Source: Nageia nagi (lineage: Eukaryota > Pinophyta). Taken from it: a stretch of DNA of 64,000 nucleotides. Positions 1 to 12,349 of this stretch are shown here, one piece after another (positions within the stretch are counted from its first letter, which is position 1; each line of letters begins with the position of its first letter). A program made the translations under genes and the position numbers. The notes under the pieces are model-generated. The model had not been told where the DNA came from. It did not search any database and worked only from the letters and a program-made list of their open reading frames with translations. The stretch lies in contig JBITNC010000001.1 of assembly GCA_050084985.1 (NCBI GenBank), positions 54,374,001 through 54,438,000 of the forward strand, written 5' to 3'.

Positions 1-2970
1 TTATAGGGAAAAAAATACTAACATGATGAAAAAAATGAATTTAAGCCTAGCTAATAGAATGAGACCTTAAAATAAAGCTAGCTGACACCCTCAATTGTGA
101 ATGATAAATAGACCAATTAGTTGAGGAAAAATTGACAATTAGGATCCAATAAGATAAAAATTAGCTAGTAAATTTGAACACATATGATCATTAAAGGGCT
201 AATCGATGGGCTACAAAGTGGTTGATAGGCTAATCAATATATTAATGATCAACAAGTCTCTACAAGTTGGTATGCATGAAGTTGACTAATAAATGGATAG
301 GAATGGGGATCCTTCATATTTTAAATCTAACTCACCTTAGCTAAAATATGATTCCCTAAAAGAATCAATAAGTTTTAGTGATGACAAATGACAAAAAGCA
401 ACAAGATAAATGGTCAAAACAATAACACCCAATAAAGTAAAAGGGATTTAAAAAAATCCTCCAAGTTGAGTTCAATGGACCAAGCAAGGTCCCACCATGA
501 TCACCATATTGTGATGCATGCAAATCAATTGATACCCTCCAAGATAAGGTTGCAACACCAATGCTAAAGGAGGGGTTTACTCACTATGATGATGAGGAGC
601 CTAGTATGCTAGACATGCAAGAAGATAAATGGTAATGGGGGCCTCAACACTCTAGACCCTTAAGGTCCTAGAGTGTGCTCAAAGAGAAGTGTTAAACCTA
701 ATTAATGGAATGGAGGCCACCTATCCCATTATAAAATAGTTAATAAAAAATAAATGAATGCCTACAATGTAATGTGATATGCTCATGCTATGCTAAAATA
801 GTGATAAGATAATAAAACAAGCTAAATTACTATGAATCTAGCCTAAAAAACATGCTACATGCTCACATAAATACATAAAAATGCAATAAATAAGGATAAA
901 AATACTCCATTGATCCATTATAGCTCCATGTTCTCTCTAACACCTATAAGAATGCTCAAAACTTATCTATAAGTATGCTAGGATGTGCTATGGCTTATGG
1001 ATGTAAACTAGGATTAAGATGGATAAGATGGGTGGATGGGTAATGACTAAGGCAAGATGATTATTGGATGGTTTGAGTGGTAGAATGATTAGGAGGGAGG
1101 CTATGTAGGAAATAGATTTAAAAATTGAATTTATAGGCTAGATGTAGAATTGATGTACTAATTTATTAATTGGTAGGATGGTTAGGCAGCTAGTGGGTTG
1201 GTCCTAAACTGACTTATAAATTCAATAAGGGATATAATGGGATGATGAGATGAAGGTGAAAAGATACAAAATAAAAGGGGAAAAAGGATAATTTTAAGGT
1301 GCTTATAGACATTAGTGATGAATTGATCAAATTTGGTTCACCTTATTAAGTGATGTCAATAGAAAAACATTGAATATTAGATAAAATAAAGTGGTCATTC
1401 GATGAGAGAAGTGCATGAAGGTTTCAAGCCCAGGGTTAACATCAAAAGGAGAACAATAATGCTAAAATATCAAGATTAATAAATATTGAGAATATTATAT
1501 CATCCATTTTATCTCTTACTATCAACATTGACATACCAAGAAAGAGAAGGATGAATGAGGATCCGACCAATTAATAAAATGCATTGGCAATACCCAAAGC
1601 ATGAACAACTTCCCCAGGAGATCCCTAGTAATAATATTGATACCTAAAACATGTAGTAATGGAATTTTAGAAATATAAAGCTAATTTCAATATAATTATG
1701 ACATCAACTAACAAATAATTAAAGTGACATCTTATAAAGCATGTCAATTGCATGATAAAGCCCTAAAACTACATAAGGATCAAAGTACAATCTAGGTATT
1801 GTGCATGTAGCATGAGACTAAATCATTATGAGTAGTAGAGGAGAGCATGAAAAGGTCCTTGAGTTGATGATACTTCCACAACAATCTTGGTATAGATATG
1901 TGTATACATAAAAGGGCCATGGCATCACTTAACATAGTTCACTTTAAATTGGGAGGTTATACATGAAGAGATTAGCCTGATCTAGCCGAGCCATGGATAA
2001 AGTTTGTAATGATATCTTAAGAGATCTATAAATGGATATTTTAGTAATATTTAAGTTTCTTGAATTGATATATTACTATAAGTATCATAACTATTAGATT
2101 TTGGTAGTAGGACTAAGGGTTGGTTAAAGTATCAGATAATCTATAATTAGGATTATTATCTTTTTTGAAAGACTCATATATTATAAATAGAGAGATCAAT
2201 GTTGTATTAAGGAGGATTAATTGGTATTTTCCCTTTTATAATGGAAAATAACTTATGTTTCATGAAATTGGATTGCATAATATTTGTTCTTTTATTTTTA
2301 TGTTTGTATTTATGGATGTTTACAAGGATGAATTTGATTAATTCTTCCCACATATGGGATTTAGGTGGTTAACATATTAGTAGCTATTCTACCCAACCTT
2401 CTTATTGTAGATATGTGAGTTTGTGTTACTTTATGGCTATGAGTTAGGTTTCCTCCACATGATTTTTTTGTACTTCATCAAAATCCCAAGTTGGCCCTAT
2501 GCTTCACCTTTTTCCATCCCTTTCTAGCACTTCTTCTCTTCGTTGAGAACCAGACTCTTTCCAACATTATTATCCCTTTCTTTACTACAATTTTGATGCT
2601 AACACAAAAGGCACTCCATGCCTAGTGGAGCAAGCTACTAACATGAAAAAAATCAAAATTAAACTATGAAGCCTCCACCTTGTAGTTTGCATATTTTTCT
2701 AAGATATATACTCATGGGAGGTTGGTTATTTTGTTTGTGGGTTGGTTGTCCTAAGATCTTGAAGGTTCATTTGGTCAATCTAGGGAGGTGTCTTCTTATC
2801 AAGGAGAGGAACCTGACTAAGGGATTTGCTACTCTATCAATGTGTGGTAAGTTCCCAAATGAGGTAGTTCATCTAAGCACCAAATTATAAAACTAGAGGT
2901 TGGATATTTTCCATCTAATATTGACTAGTATGATCCTAGCTTGATGCATCCTACATCATTTTCAATCAAT
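1..2970. other. non-coding stretch, no gene recognised
   Basis: AT-rich sequence with stops in all frames. The only open stretch of note is a 74-codon frame at 2666-2890 on the plus strand, with no domain I recognise and no extension across its stops. Near 2170-2190 a TATA-like block (tatattataaatagagag) is followed by about 200 bases of T-rich leader, which resembles the promoter part of a plant LTR, but I could not find a partner LTR, a primer site or defined ends. Probably old repeat sequence. Confidence 0.5.
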
Positions 2971-2974
2971 AATT

Positions 2975-4185
2975 ATAGACCATGAAATTATATTTGATCA
3001 TGCATCTTTTCAAACAATTCTTAGGCCCTTTTATTCTTCCATATTTTGCATACATGTCTTAGGGCCTTTTTTCAAAAACCCATTTTATGTGTATCTTAAA
3101 ACTATTACAAACCATGAAATTGTGCTTTGCATCATGTATCTTATCAAACAATTCCTGAGCCTTGTGTATTCTTCCACATATTACATACATATCTTAGGTC
3201 CTTTTTATAAAAACCCATTTTGTGATTAACCTATAGTCATTATAGATCATGAAACCGTGTTTACATCATGCATGTTGCTAAACAATTCTTAGGTCTTGTG
3301 TATTCTTCCATATTTTGCATACATATCTTAGGGCCTTTTTCAAAAAACCCACTTTATGTATATTCTAAAATCATCATATACCATGAAATTATATTTTCAT
3401 AATGCATATTTTCATACTCCCAAGCCTTGTGTATTATTCCAAATTTTGCATACATATCTTAGGGCCTTTTTTCAAAAGCCCATTTTGTGTGTACCTTCCA
3501 ATCATTGAATGCCATGAAACTATGTTTACATTATGCATATTATCAAAATCCTAGTCCTTGTGTATTCTTCCATATTATTCATACATGTATTAATACCTTT
3601 TTAAGAAAACCCATTTTGTGTGTATCCTGCAAAAATTACATAATATGAAACTATATTTTCCTTTTTTTGAAAATCCATCATATGTGCATCCTATAGTCAT
3701 TATAGACCATGAAACTATGTTCATCATGCATATTGTAAAATAATTCATAGGTCTTGTGTATTCTTCCATATTTTAAATATATTATTAGGACCTTTTCCAA
3801 AAAACCCATTTTATGTGTATCCTACAACCATTATAGACCATGAAATTGTGTTTGCATCATGCATCTTATCAAACCATTTTAAAGCCTTGTGTATTCTTCC
3901 ATATTTTACATACATGTATTAGGGCCTTTTTTTGAAATCCCATTTAGAACATATCATGTAATCAATGTAGACCATGAAACTATATTTACATTATGCACCT
4001 TATTAAATAATTCCTAGGGCTTATGTATCATTCTACATTTTGCATAAATATCTTAGGGATTTTTTAAGAAAACCTATTATTTATGCATCCTACAACTATT
4101 GTAGACCATGAAACTATACTTGCATTATGCATCTTGTCAAATAATTCTTGGGTCTTGTGTATTCTTCCATATTTTAATATTTGGA
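2975..4185 (+). repeat. tandem array, unit about 132 bp, about nine copies
   Basis: The block attcttccatattttgcat recurs at 3033, 3168, 3302, 3433, 3564, 3760, 3893, about 4029 and 4161, spacing 131-136 bp, with one irregular step of 196 bp between 3564 and 3760 where half a unit is gained or lost. Each unit also carries a conserved accatgaaa segment, a tgcatcatgcat segment and a run of T followed by aaaacccattttgtgtgtat. A detached partial unit lies at about 4480-4560. The copies have drifted apart, so the array is old. It encodes nothing consistent: stops occur in every frame. It could be an internal array of a retroelement or a local satellite. Confidence 0.85.
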
Positions 4186-4229
4186 CATGAAGATTATGCA
4201 AATGTAGATGGAACATGAACACAAAGATA

Positions 4230-4385
4230 AGTACAATAAGATTCAAATATAATCTATTATTTCAATTATATTCAAATGATTCAAATATGTTGTATTGGTT
4301 CAATTATTCTCAAATGAGTCAAATATGCTATATTATTTCAATTATGATCAAATGATTCAAATATGATCTATAATATTGCTACAAC
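4230..4385 (+). repeat. short tandem repeat, unit about 38 bp, four copies
   Basis: The core attcaaatat recurs at 4241, 4279, about 4318 and 4355, separated by tcaattat-type sequence. It directly follows the 132-bp array. Confidence 0.7.
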
Positions 4386-4559
4386 ATGTCATAATTTATA
4401 TGTAACAAAGTTCTATTAAAGGTTAGACAATGAAGGAACCCACAAATATTCAATTATTTTCATCTCACCATTAAAATTGTATATTATCCAATCATTGCAT
4501 TTCATGAAATTATGTCTGCATCATTCAAATTCCACATTTTGCATACATGTCTATAAGGT

Positions 4560-4975
4560 TTTATGGGCATTTTGGTGATGAAGTTCAAAGCTTTCTAAAG
4601 ATAGTCTACATAGCCAAAAAGGTCAACAATGCATATAATGATTCATCATATGAATAATGTAATAAGAATAACTCATGCTATTAAAGTATTTATAGCCCTC
4701 ATCCACTAGAAATGCATGGTTGCATGCAAGTATAACACATACAAAAGTTATGTTGTTAGGGTTGGTTCCCAAGTGCTTCATCATATCAAAGAGTTTAATA
4801 CTATTAGTACCTACATTATTACATAGAGATAATACAATCCAATATTTTCTTTATAATCATCCCATATGGACATATTTTTATGTAGAAAAAAGTTATTTAT
4901 ATTGGCATGGATCAAATTTAAATTTCATATTATCTATGTTGTGGTCAAGCATAAGAATTTTTTTTGTTAAACATC
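4560..4975. other. sequence upstream of the TNP2 start, no gene recognised
   Basis: A 94-codon open frame at 4720-5004 overlaps the TNP2 start in another frame and shows no family resemblance. No CACTA terminal inverted repeat was found here, so the left end of the outer transposon remains undefined. Confidence 0.4.
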
Positions 4976-5800
4976 ATGAAAAAAGCTTGGATATAAGCAT
5001 TTAGAAACTCCAACAACTATGTTCATGGGGTTGAGGAATTCATTGATTTTGCAAGAAATAATTCAATGGATCATAAAATAATTACATGTCCATGTTAGAA
5101 GTGCTAAATTTTGATAAAAATTGGATTTAAAAAGGTTCATGAGAACATATTTATTAAAGGAATTAACTAGACATATAACTAGTTTTTTTTGCATGTAGAA
5201 CAATCATTGACTTTTGACCAATTATATGCATTGAATGTGTGCACCACCATGGATGAGGCTACAAATATTGAAGGTGTATTAGATGAAATTGTCATAATAG
5301 TCAATATCAATTTATTAGAGAGTGGAAAATAACTATGAGATAATGATGTTGAGTTTCAATCTACTCCTAATGAATTTCATAGCTTGGTTGAAGATGCCAA
5401 CATACAACCATTATACATAGGATTTACAAATTATACCAAAATATCAAAAATAGCTAAATTATATTATCTCAAAGTAAAACATGTATTATCAAATACAATA
5501 TTTGGTGAGCTATTAGAATTACTGAAAGATATGTTCCCAATCAATAATACAATTCCAAAGTTCTCATATGCGATAAAGAAATTGTTAAAGCCAATTGAGA
5601 TTATATTATGTAATGATACATGCATGCATCAATGACTATATTTTATATTAGAAAGATCATGAAAATTATTAAGCTTTCCTAAATTATGGTGTATATCGAT
5701 GGAAAGTTGATCCTCATTCTAAAAATAAACAAAAGACTAAGGTTCTTACGAAGGTGGTGTAGTATTTCTCCATTATATCAAGATTGAAGAGAATGTATAG
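4976..5800 (+). pseudogene. CACTA transposase TNP2, first exon (broken)
   Basis: TNP2 is the DNA-cutting and joining transposase of plant CACTA elements. The proposed ATG at 4976 opens a frame reading MKKAWI, stop, then about 20 codons on YVHGVEEFIDFA and TCPC-stop-KC, which is the transposase-associated cysteine domain that starts this family. The same frame continues through VHENIFIKGIN and on to 5384-5635, where EDANIQPLY, KLYYLKVKH and LLELLKDMFP match the beginning of the TNP2 core. A +1 shift near 5634 leads into a frame with YRWKVDPHSKNKQK and ISRLKRMYR, ending at a splice donor (ag/gtaagg at 5800/5801). At least six in-frame stops and one frameshift make it non-functional. Assignment rests on motif order recalled from the family; no alignment was run. 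Confidence 0.85.
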
Positions 5801-5996
5801 GTAAGGGTTTTATTATACCATTATATTTATTATGTTTATTTCATTCAATATTGTTAGATTTGAATGAAGTGAGTTGTTTTATTCATATATCTCTACAAAT
5901 ATTGAATTGAATATGTGGTTGCATTCTTAAATCAAGAGTCTAGATGCTAATATGTGATATCCAATTGAATCTCAAGGATGCAAAAAGATAGATGCT
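5801..5996 (+). other. TNP2 intron, left part, interrupted by element X
   Basis: Begins with a consensus donor gtaagg directly after the RLKRMYR codons and is T-rich like a plant intron. It runs until the left LTR of X. The right part of the intron would be the short segment 50297-50329, ending near ttgttgag before coding resumes. The intron assignment is an inference from the donor site and the loss of coding. Confidence 0.55.
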
Positions 5997-6691
5997 TATT
6001 GAAACCTAATTTGAAACCCTTTTTAGGCCAAATTAGTTATAGTTATCATATTAACCTCATTATGTTATGATCAATATGACATTATATTATATTTTACTAA
6101 TCAATTATGATCCACTTAAGATATATCTAGTGTATAATTCTCTTATTTTTTGCAAGGGATCACCAATGTGAACACTAGCATGCAATGGAAAGACTATCAT
6201 GAATTTTTATCAATATTACTATGCATATCTCTCACAAAATTACTAGTTTCTTTAGATACCACTTATCAAGATTTGGTCTATTATAATTTAAGAGTTATTT
6301 TTTTTACTTTGTCGTATTATTGGAGGAGGATTGAGAAACATCACTTCTAGACCTCACGACTCATATCATCAAGATCCTCTACACCAATGCTCCCATCAAT
6401 GCCAATGCTAGGTTGCATATGTTCCATCACTCAGAAGTCTAATATTTGAGTTTTGATATCAATCAACCTTCCATCTAGGTATATCTTCATCAACCAAAAA
6501 AGCAACAAGCACAAATCTATAATCCATTATCTCTAGGTTAAGACATTTTATTTCAATCATTATTTACTTTAATTTATTACCATTAGGCATATCTTATATA
6601 TTATGTATCATAATAAATTAAGTTTCTTGTTAGTAATTAAAATATATATATATTTGTATCTACTTACTATAATTAGGGTTGGATTTTATCA
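5997..6691 (+). repeat. left LTR of element X
   Basis: Aligns along its length with 49588-50296. Shared blocks include aggccaaatt, ttatgttatgatcaatatg, caattatgatcca, the atcaccaatgtg-type block and the closing attagggtt...ttttatca. The start is degraded (tattgaaacc here against tgttgatacc in the right copy), and the copies differ by many substitutions and indels, so the insertion is old. A 66-codon frame at 6150-6350 has a counterpart in the other LTR but is interrupted there and is not a gene. Sequence after the LTR (ttggtgaaccaaatg, about 6701-6715) could be a worn primer site. Confidence 0.75.
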
Positions 6692-8041
6692 TATACATAT
6701 TGGTGAACCAAATGTGTTTTCTTTTTACAAATCTTCAATTTAGGATTTGATAAAATTATTTCATAAGGTTATGATTCTTAAAGAAAATTCCTTTTCTTAT
6801 TATATTTAGTCCTCACCATGTTTTTTGTAAAGATATTCCAAATATTTATCGTGAAGATAATAACATTATATGCAAAAGGAAGAGACCTAAACTCTCTCTA
6901 AAATGAAAGAGTGTAAGATTTCAACTTAAATATCAAATATCTAATCAGATTAACCATTCCTCCTAAGGGGGAAGTTATCAAGGTATATATAATTCAAAAA
7001 GTTCCATGAATGATTATTTTATGAACATAATGGATCATGGAGTTCAAACTAATGAGGAATCACAAGATGAAGGATTTCAGATATGAGGATTGATTAGAGG
7101 TTCTTCTTTAGCTCAAAATATACACATAGTAAAATCTACCAATTAATTAGTAGAACAAGATATTCAAAAAAATTATATGTATTTTGGATGATTAAATAAT
7201 CACCAAAAAATCAAGATATTTTGAAAGTTCTTAGTGAAAATGATTACAGCTTGAGAGTTAAGGTTCACAAAAAATATTCCATCATTAAGATGCTTCAAGA
7301 GATATTAGCGATAGAAAAATCCTATATTTTTGATTCCCTATAAATTGAAGAAATCATCAAGGAAATAATGAAATATATGGAATGAACCATGCATTAAAGG
7401 TACAAAATTTTAAATTCCATTATGATCACACATACTCTTCATAAGAGTAGATATTTGCAAGAAACATAAAACCATTCTTTTATCCAACCTTAAATTCTTC
7501 TAATACCTATCATTGTTCCTAAATGTTATAATTCATATTTAAAATGATGTCATGATCAAGGAAATCAATAAACAAACTATAAAAAAAATTGATGTTATTA
7601 TAGAGAAATATCAAATGCATCTTAGTGCAAGTGGTCCAACAAGAATAAGAATTCATACATGTTTAATAACTTCAAGGTGTAGGTGAAGATGAAGAAGTTG
7701 ATGTTAGTGATGATACTAACCTTAAAGTTGAAGATAAGGATAAATAAATCCAAGATATATGCCTTCAAACTTTGGAACCTTATCCCCATTAGATGGATTA
7801 GGAAAATGATATCAAACATGAATTCCTAAGTATTCGACAAAGTGATTATTTTGATAACTTATCAGTTTAAGAACATGTAAACTTTTACAAGTTATATCTA
7901 GAAAGGATGCATAATTTTAAAAATTTAAAAGAGGGAATCTTTGACATAAAAAAATAAATGACCAATATTGGTAGATAGTGATTTTGATATAGACCTACAA
8001 GAGGAATTTAAAGCATAATACAATCATTGTATCCAAAATAT
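6692..8041 (+). other. element X leader and gag upstream region, no intact gene
   Basis: AT-rich with frequent stops. It continues directly across the E1 insertion (8042-32576) into the gag segment at 32740, so it is the 5' leader and gag N-terminal region of X. I see no recognisable domain. The minus-strand frame at 7622-7819 is not supported by anything. Confidence 0.55.
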
Positions 8042-8188
8042 AATGTTGTTGGAATCATAATATAACTTCAAATGTTGAAATGGCTATTTACATGAAACAA
8101 GTTGTAATACCCTAATTATAAGGGTAAATTTTTTCATATGTATCCATATAAGAAAACATGAAATCCCACATAATTTTATAATGGAGTA

Positions 8189-9316
8189 TGATGAGATAAG
8201 GAATTAAACTCCAAAACCCACCATATCTTCTATAAATCCCATACATCACATGGAAACTTAGTTTGTTTTTTCCTAAAGTGAATAATAATAATAGTTTACA
8301 CATGTATTTTGATATTTTAATCTATAGGTTCAAAATTCAAATTAATGTTACATTTAGAAGGATCAAGGCTAGCTCAATAGATAAATATTTGGCATCTTGG
8401 CAAATCAGGTACATGTGTGAATCAACCTATTATAGTATCTTCCATGAAGTATATCTACAAGTCTTATTTTGGACAAAGACCATACATATTTGGACTACAA
8501 ATGTTGTAACTAAAGATCCACATTTATTTTGTAGGAATTAATATTTTATTATAATCATCATGGACCTAAGTATTGTATGACAACTCAATTTATCCATAGA
8601 TGCCTAGATAATTCTTTATTATAAATAGTAGCAGTAGATCTATAGTTATGGTTGGTAGTTCTTGACATTATTCTATCATGTTTTATACATGAATCTTAAA
8701 ATAAGCACATATTATCATTATGGTTTGTTGAATTTGAGTTAAGTTTATGAATGTTATTTGCACTTGGGAGCATGCCTACATGTCTAGTTGAGGCTCCCCA
8801 TTGGGTAAGAAGGCTTTTGTATCATTAAGGGAATCCAATTAGTCTTTTATAGGTTCCATTTACTTATATATTCATTTTTCCTATTGTTATTATCATTTCT
8901 TGATTATTTTTGTATCTTATTGGGTAGTTGTATGTGTATATGGTTTATTATTTTACATTTTACATAGATTGAGTTTCATTATATATAATTTCATCTCTTA
9001 TCATCATTTTCTTGTTATTTTTCCATATTATATCATACATCTATTCCTTGTTATAGACAATTATAGATTTTTATGTGTGTATCTCAAATGAGAATTGGGT
9101 GGAAATTCATAAGAGTTTAGGCATTATAAGAAATAAGATTAATTATGCATATATCATGGTTTATGCCTTAAATATACCTTCTCAGGTTGAAAATAGATAG
9201 AGTTCTTCTCTTAATGAAAGGTGGAATTGGAACCCATATATTGGTTATTCCTAAGAGTTAGACACAATGGAATGTTCATTAGGAGGATTTAAGGAGATAC
9301 TCTAAAAATTGCATTA
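8189..9316. mobile_element. insertion of unknown type in the left LTR of E1
   Basis: Present in the left LTR of E1 and absent from the right LTR. The edges are flanked by related short sequences (ggagta at left, agggca at right), which could be a worn target duplication. It has no inverted ends and no coding domain. The open frames at 8263-8541 and 8900-9091 are unrecognised; the second is a low-complexity, T-rich stretch. Confidence 0.55.
8362..8436 (+). repeat. possible tRNA-related SINE head
   Basis: tagctcaatagataaa (8370-8385) resembles a pol III A box, and tgtgaatcaacc (about 8417-8428) resembles a worn B box, at a spacing near that of tRNA genes. The segment between them, ttggcatcttgg, fits an anticodon arm. 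The acceptor stem does not pair well, so this is not a working tRNA gene. It may be the head of an old SINE inside the 1.1-kb insertion, or a chance match. Confidence 0.3.
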
Positions 9317-9767
9317 GGGCATATGTAGGTCCATGTGTAAGTAGATGCTTAAGTGATTAGTATATGTAAGTACACTTACTTAATGGTGTAAGTGAGTGCA
9401 CATGTGATTATTAATTCTATATTGTAAACTCATAGTTAATTAACCATAGATAGTTAAGTTTACTAACCACCTAGGATTAACTTTGATTCCTATATAAGGG
9501 ATCCATGGTAGCAAAAATTAGAGAAGTTTAGAGTGCAAATGTTAGTAGAAAAGAGAGTTAATATAGTTCTTATCATTGTAAATAGACATGGGAGGTTTAT
9601 AGATATTTCCAACCTTAAAAGTGGAGTACTCTCTTAAATAAGAACCACTATATATTTTATCTCTCCTTGCATGATTGATTTAGTGTTATGTTGAGAGTAA
9701 TTTAAGTGTTAATTTATTGGAGTAGGCACAAGTGATCTTGGTTATATAATGCTTCAACTCCATCATA

Positions 9768-9780
9768 TAGTATCAAAGGC
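9768..9780 (+). other. primer binding site of E1 (initiator tRNA-Met type)
   Basis: tagtatcaaaggc follows the LTR end ccatca by two bases. It is close to the tggtatcagagc site, complementary to initiator tRNA-Met, used by Ty1/copia elements in plants. E2 and E3 have the same site in the same position. Confidence 0.8.
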
Positions 9781-10169
9781 TCCTTGTGGTCACCTCCTCA
9801 AATTCTAGCTCCATCATCTTGAGGTAACTCTTGTTTAAGGTATAAGTTTCAACCTTTAATTTATTTTCATTTTCTTTAAGGTTGAAATTTAGATATAATT
9901 TCATTTTAGTGCTTACATCTTGCTTAGAATATTTGGTATTAAATCTAACATTTTGTTTTAGATTATAATGATTAAAACTAACATTTTTTTATATGTTAAT
10001 TACAAGTGCTTCTTTCCTAAAAATTAAATTTTACAATTTTATATTTTTGCAATATAAAAAAGGGGATGAAGCACAAAAATATATTTTATATATTGTTAAT
10101 ATATAATTTTTTAAAAGAAAAATAGATTTTTAAAAAATAATATATTTATTAATATTTTTTTCAATATTT
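9781..10169. other. E1 5' untranslated interior
   Basis: T-rich, no gene. It contains paired repeats such as ggtataagtttcaacctttaa and aaggttgaaatttag around 9840-9895 that could fold into a hairpin. Confidence 0.4.
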
Positions 10170-10640
10170 TTTTGGATGAGTGGGGGGCTATCACCCAAGT
10201 GGGCACACCACCTTGAGAGGGGGGCTATCATCCTTGGTGGATTAGCTAAATGTGAGGGGGGGACACCATCCCTAGTGGTAAGCCAACCCAATAGGGGGAC
10301 CACCATACCAAGGGGATGGATGAGCCACCCTAACAAGGGCCACCATCCTAAAGGATGGATGAGCTACCCCATGAAAGGGTCCACCACCCCTAGCTAGCAA
10401 GCCATCATGATGGTTCCACCACTCTTGGTTGGTGAGCCACTATGAGAGGGGGGTGATAATCTTGATAGGTAACCAATGTTACATGGGTTGCCACCTAAAA
10501 GGGTGGGTAAACCACCCTCATGGGGTCACATCCCTAAGAAAGGTACATGACCTACCCATGGGGGTGGTCACATAATAGTTCCACTTTGTCCCCTCACTAT
10601 CAAGTAAGGTGAAGCCACTCCCTCCCATGGCCATAATTTT
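10170..10640. repeat. GC-rich imperfect repeat block
   Basis: This block stands out from its AT-rich surroundings. It is built from variants of short words such as gccacc, accaccat, ggggg and ggatggatgagccacc at intervals of about 30-45 bp. Many of the words are near inverted copies of each other (ccaccat and atggatgg types), so both strands read open for 70 codons (10130-10336 minus, 10176-10397 plus) with similar low-complexity products. I treat both frames as by-products of the repeat. No matching block was seen in E2 or E3. Confidence 0.7.
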
Positions 10641-12240
10641 TTAAAAATACTTTTTTGGAGATGCTCACTCAGATTTGCTCACTCTTCCCATGACTGTAAG
10701 TTATGCCTTGCGCAATAGTCCTTATCTATGTTAGATATCCTTTTTTATCAATGATAAGTTAAAATAACTTATTTATTCCTTAATGAGTACAAAAATTATT
10801 GGTTCAATATATACCAACATAACCATAGTAACATTTAATTCTATATGTGCCTAATATCATTTGTAGGGGAGATATTAAGAAGCTTAAAGCTTTAAAATAC
10901 ATAGGATGTATCTAGGGCTCTAGTGTACATGCCACAATTGTATGGCCTAAGGGCTTGTTAGCAAGCTTATGCTATTCATTCTAGGTGAGTGACTCATCAA
11001 GGGGTCATCAGGATCTAAATCCTATTAGGCTCATCTTCTCTAGCTCCAATGATGTTCACCCTTCTATTATTTGACCCAATAGTTGATTTGAGGATGATCT
11101 TATAGGTTGCTACTAGATTCAAATCTAATGGTACTCTATTTAGATAGGAAAGGGGGATCATGCAACCTCTAAGGGATAATTTTTCCTCTCTCATGGAGAA
11201 TGTATCCCCTATATTATGCTCATGATATTCTATAATATGGTTGTGGGTGTGATCCCCTCCTTGCAGGAAGCATGTAACCCTCACTCAGTTGAGAGCCTAT
11301 AGATCCCTTGATGAGGATCTCACACTCCCCCCATTCTCATAGTGACTAAGTTGAAATATTGATCCACCATACTCCTCCAAATAGATAAAATCTAATCTTC
11401 CATGCTCCTTCACCATGATCCTCTAAATAAATCAAATCTTATCTACCATGCTCACTATTTAAAATATAAGGATAAAGTGTGAACTACCTTCATTCTTAAT
11501 GATTGATGAGTTGGCATATGAAAATGGTGTATTATTATTCTTCTATAAATGCAATAATGAATTATGATGTATGCATAAAGGTATATTTAAAGTATTTAAA
11601 AGTGCATTAATTTAGTGCATTTGATTTTGCAATAAATATGATTTTTCCATCATTGCAATCCATGTGGTTATTTGATAATGTGATGGAATTAATATGGCAA
11701 AGATTACAAAGTTTTATTTTACAATGAATGGATCTCTATTGTTTTGTGGTAAGTGGAGATTATATGCACAAAGGTATAGTACTATCTATAAAAAATGTTA
11801 TGAGGTATGGTTTAATTTCTTTTTGCAAAGTAATTAATGCAATTATTTTTTGGATAAATTTTGCAATTAATATAAATTTTTTAACATAAAATCATTTTAC
11901 AATTTTATATACCTTTGATAGATTAATAATTATGGTAATAATCTTATGGCAAATTTTTGTGCAAATATTGATTATTGCGATAATTTTTTTGTAAACCTTT
12001 GGGAAGTATTGCAAATTTTTCAAGTAAAATTATTATGCAATATTGGATACATTGAATTAAATTTTTAATAAATTGATAAGTTTTGAAGGAAAAATTTTAT
12101 TTTTGTAATAATAAATTATGTCAAATATATTGCTATAGAAACCATTTTTTAACAAAATTCAAAAATTTAAGATTAATGTTTTGCAAGATGGTAAGTATTT
12201 AATGCAACTTTTTATGATGTCATAACTAAACTTATGTTTA
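10641..12240. other. E1 interior, no gene recognised
   Basis: Contains a somewhat GC-richer part (10870-11450) with an 89-codon minus frame at 11015-11284 that shows no known domain, a local repeat of ctccaaatagataaaatct type near 11370-11440, and then strongly AT-rich sequence. Confidence 0.4.
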
Positions 12241-12349
12241 TTTAGTTGATAAAAAATAAAATGGGGGAGTTACATTATGTTGCAATTGTGATCAAAAGAG
12301 TTATTATTTGTGAAAAAATTCTTCAAATTTTATAATTGTGTACATTTTT

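Larger units (their letters stand above)
8047..9765 (+). repeat. left LTR of E1, carrying a 1.1-kb insertion
   Basis: Starts tgttggaatcataat and ends ccatca. It matches 31772-32571 over 8047-8188 and again from about 9317 to 9765, including gtaggtccatgtgtaag, gtgattattaatt, a TATA block (cctatataaggg near 9490) and the closing agtgatcttggtta. The middle segment 8189-9316 has no counterpart in the right LTR. It has a single promoter block where the right LTR has two. Confidence 0.88.

Noticed and set aside
2975-4185. Regularly spaced repeats resembling a CRISPR array
   Set aside because: The units are contiguous, diverged 132-bp tandem copies without unique spacers, in a plant genome.
5997-6691. 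A host gene at 6150-6350 conserved with 49844-50092
   Set aside because: The similarity comes from both lying in the two LTRs of X; the frames are not conserved between copies.
8362-8436. A functional tRNA gene
   Set aside because: The box-like words are present but the acceptor stem does not pair and the B box is degraded; kept only as a weak SINE candidate.
10130-10397. Overlapping 68- and 73-codon frames on opposite strands
   Set aside because: Both read the GC-rich repeat block and give low-complexity products; no start context or family match.
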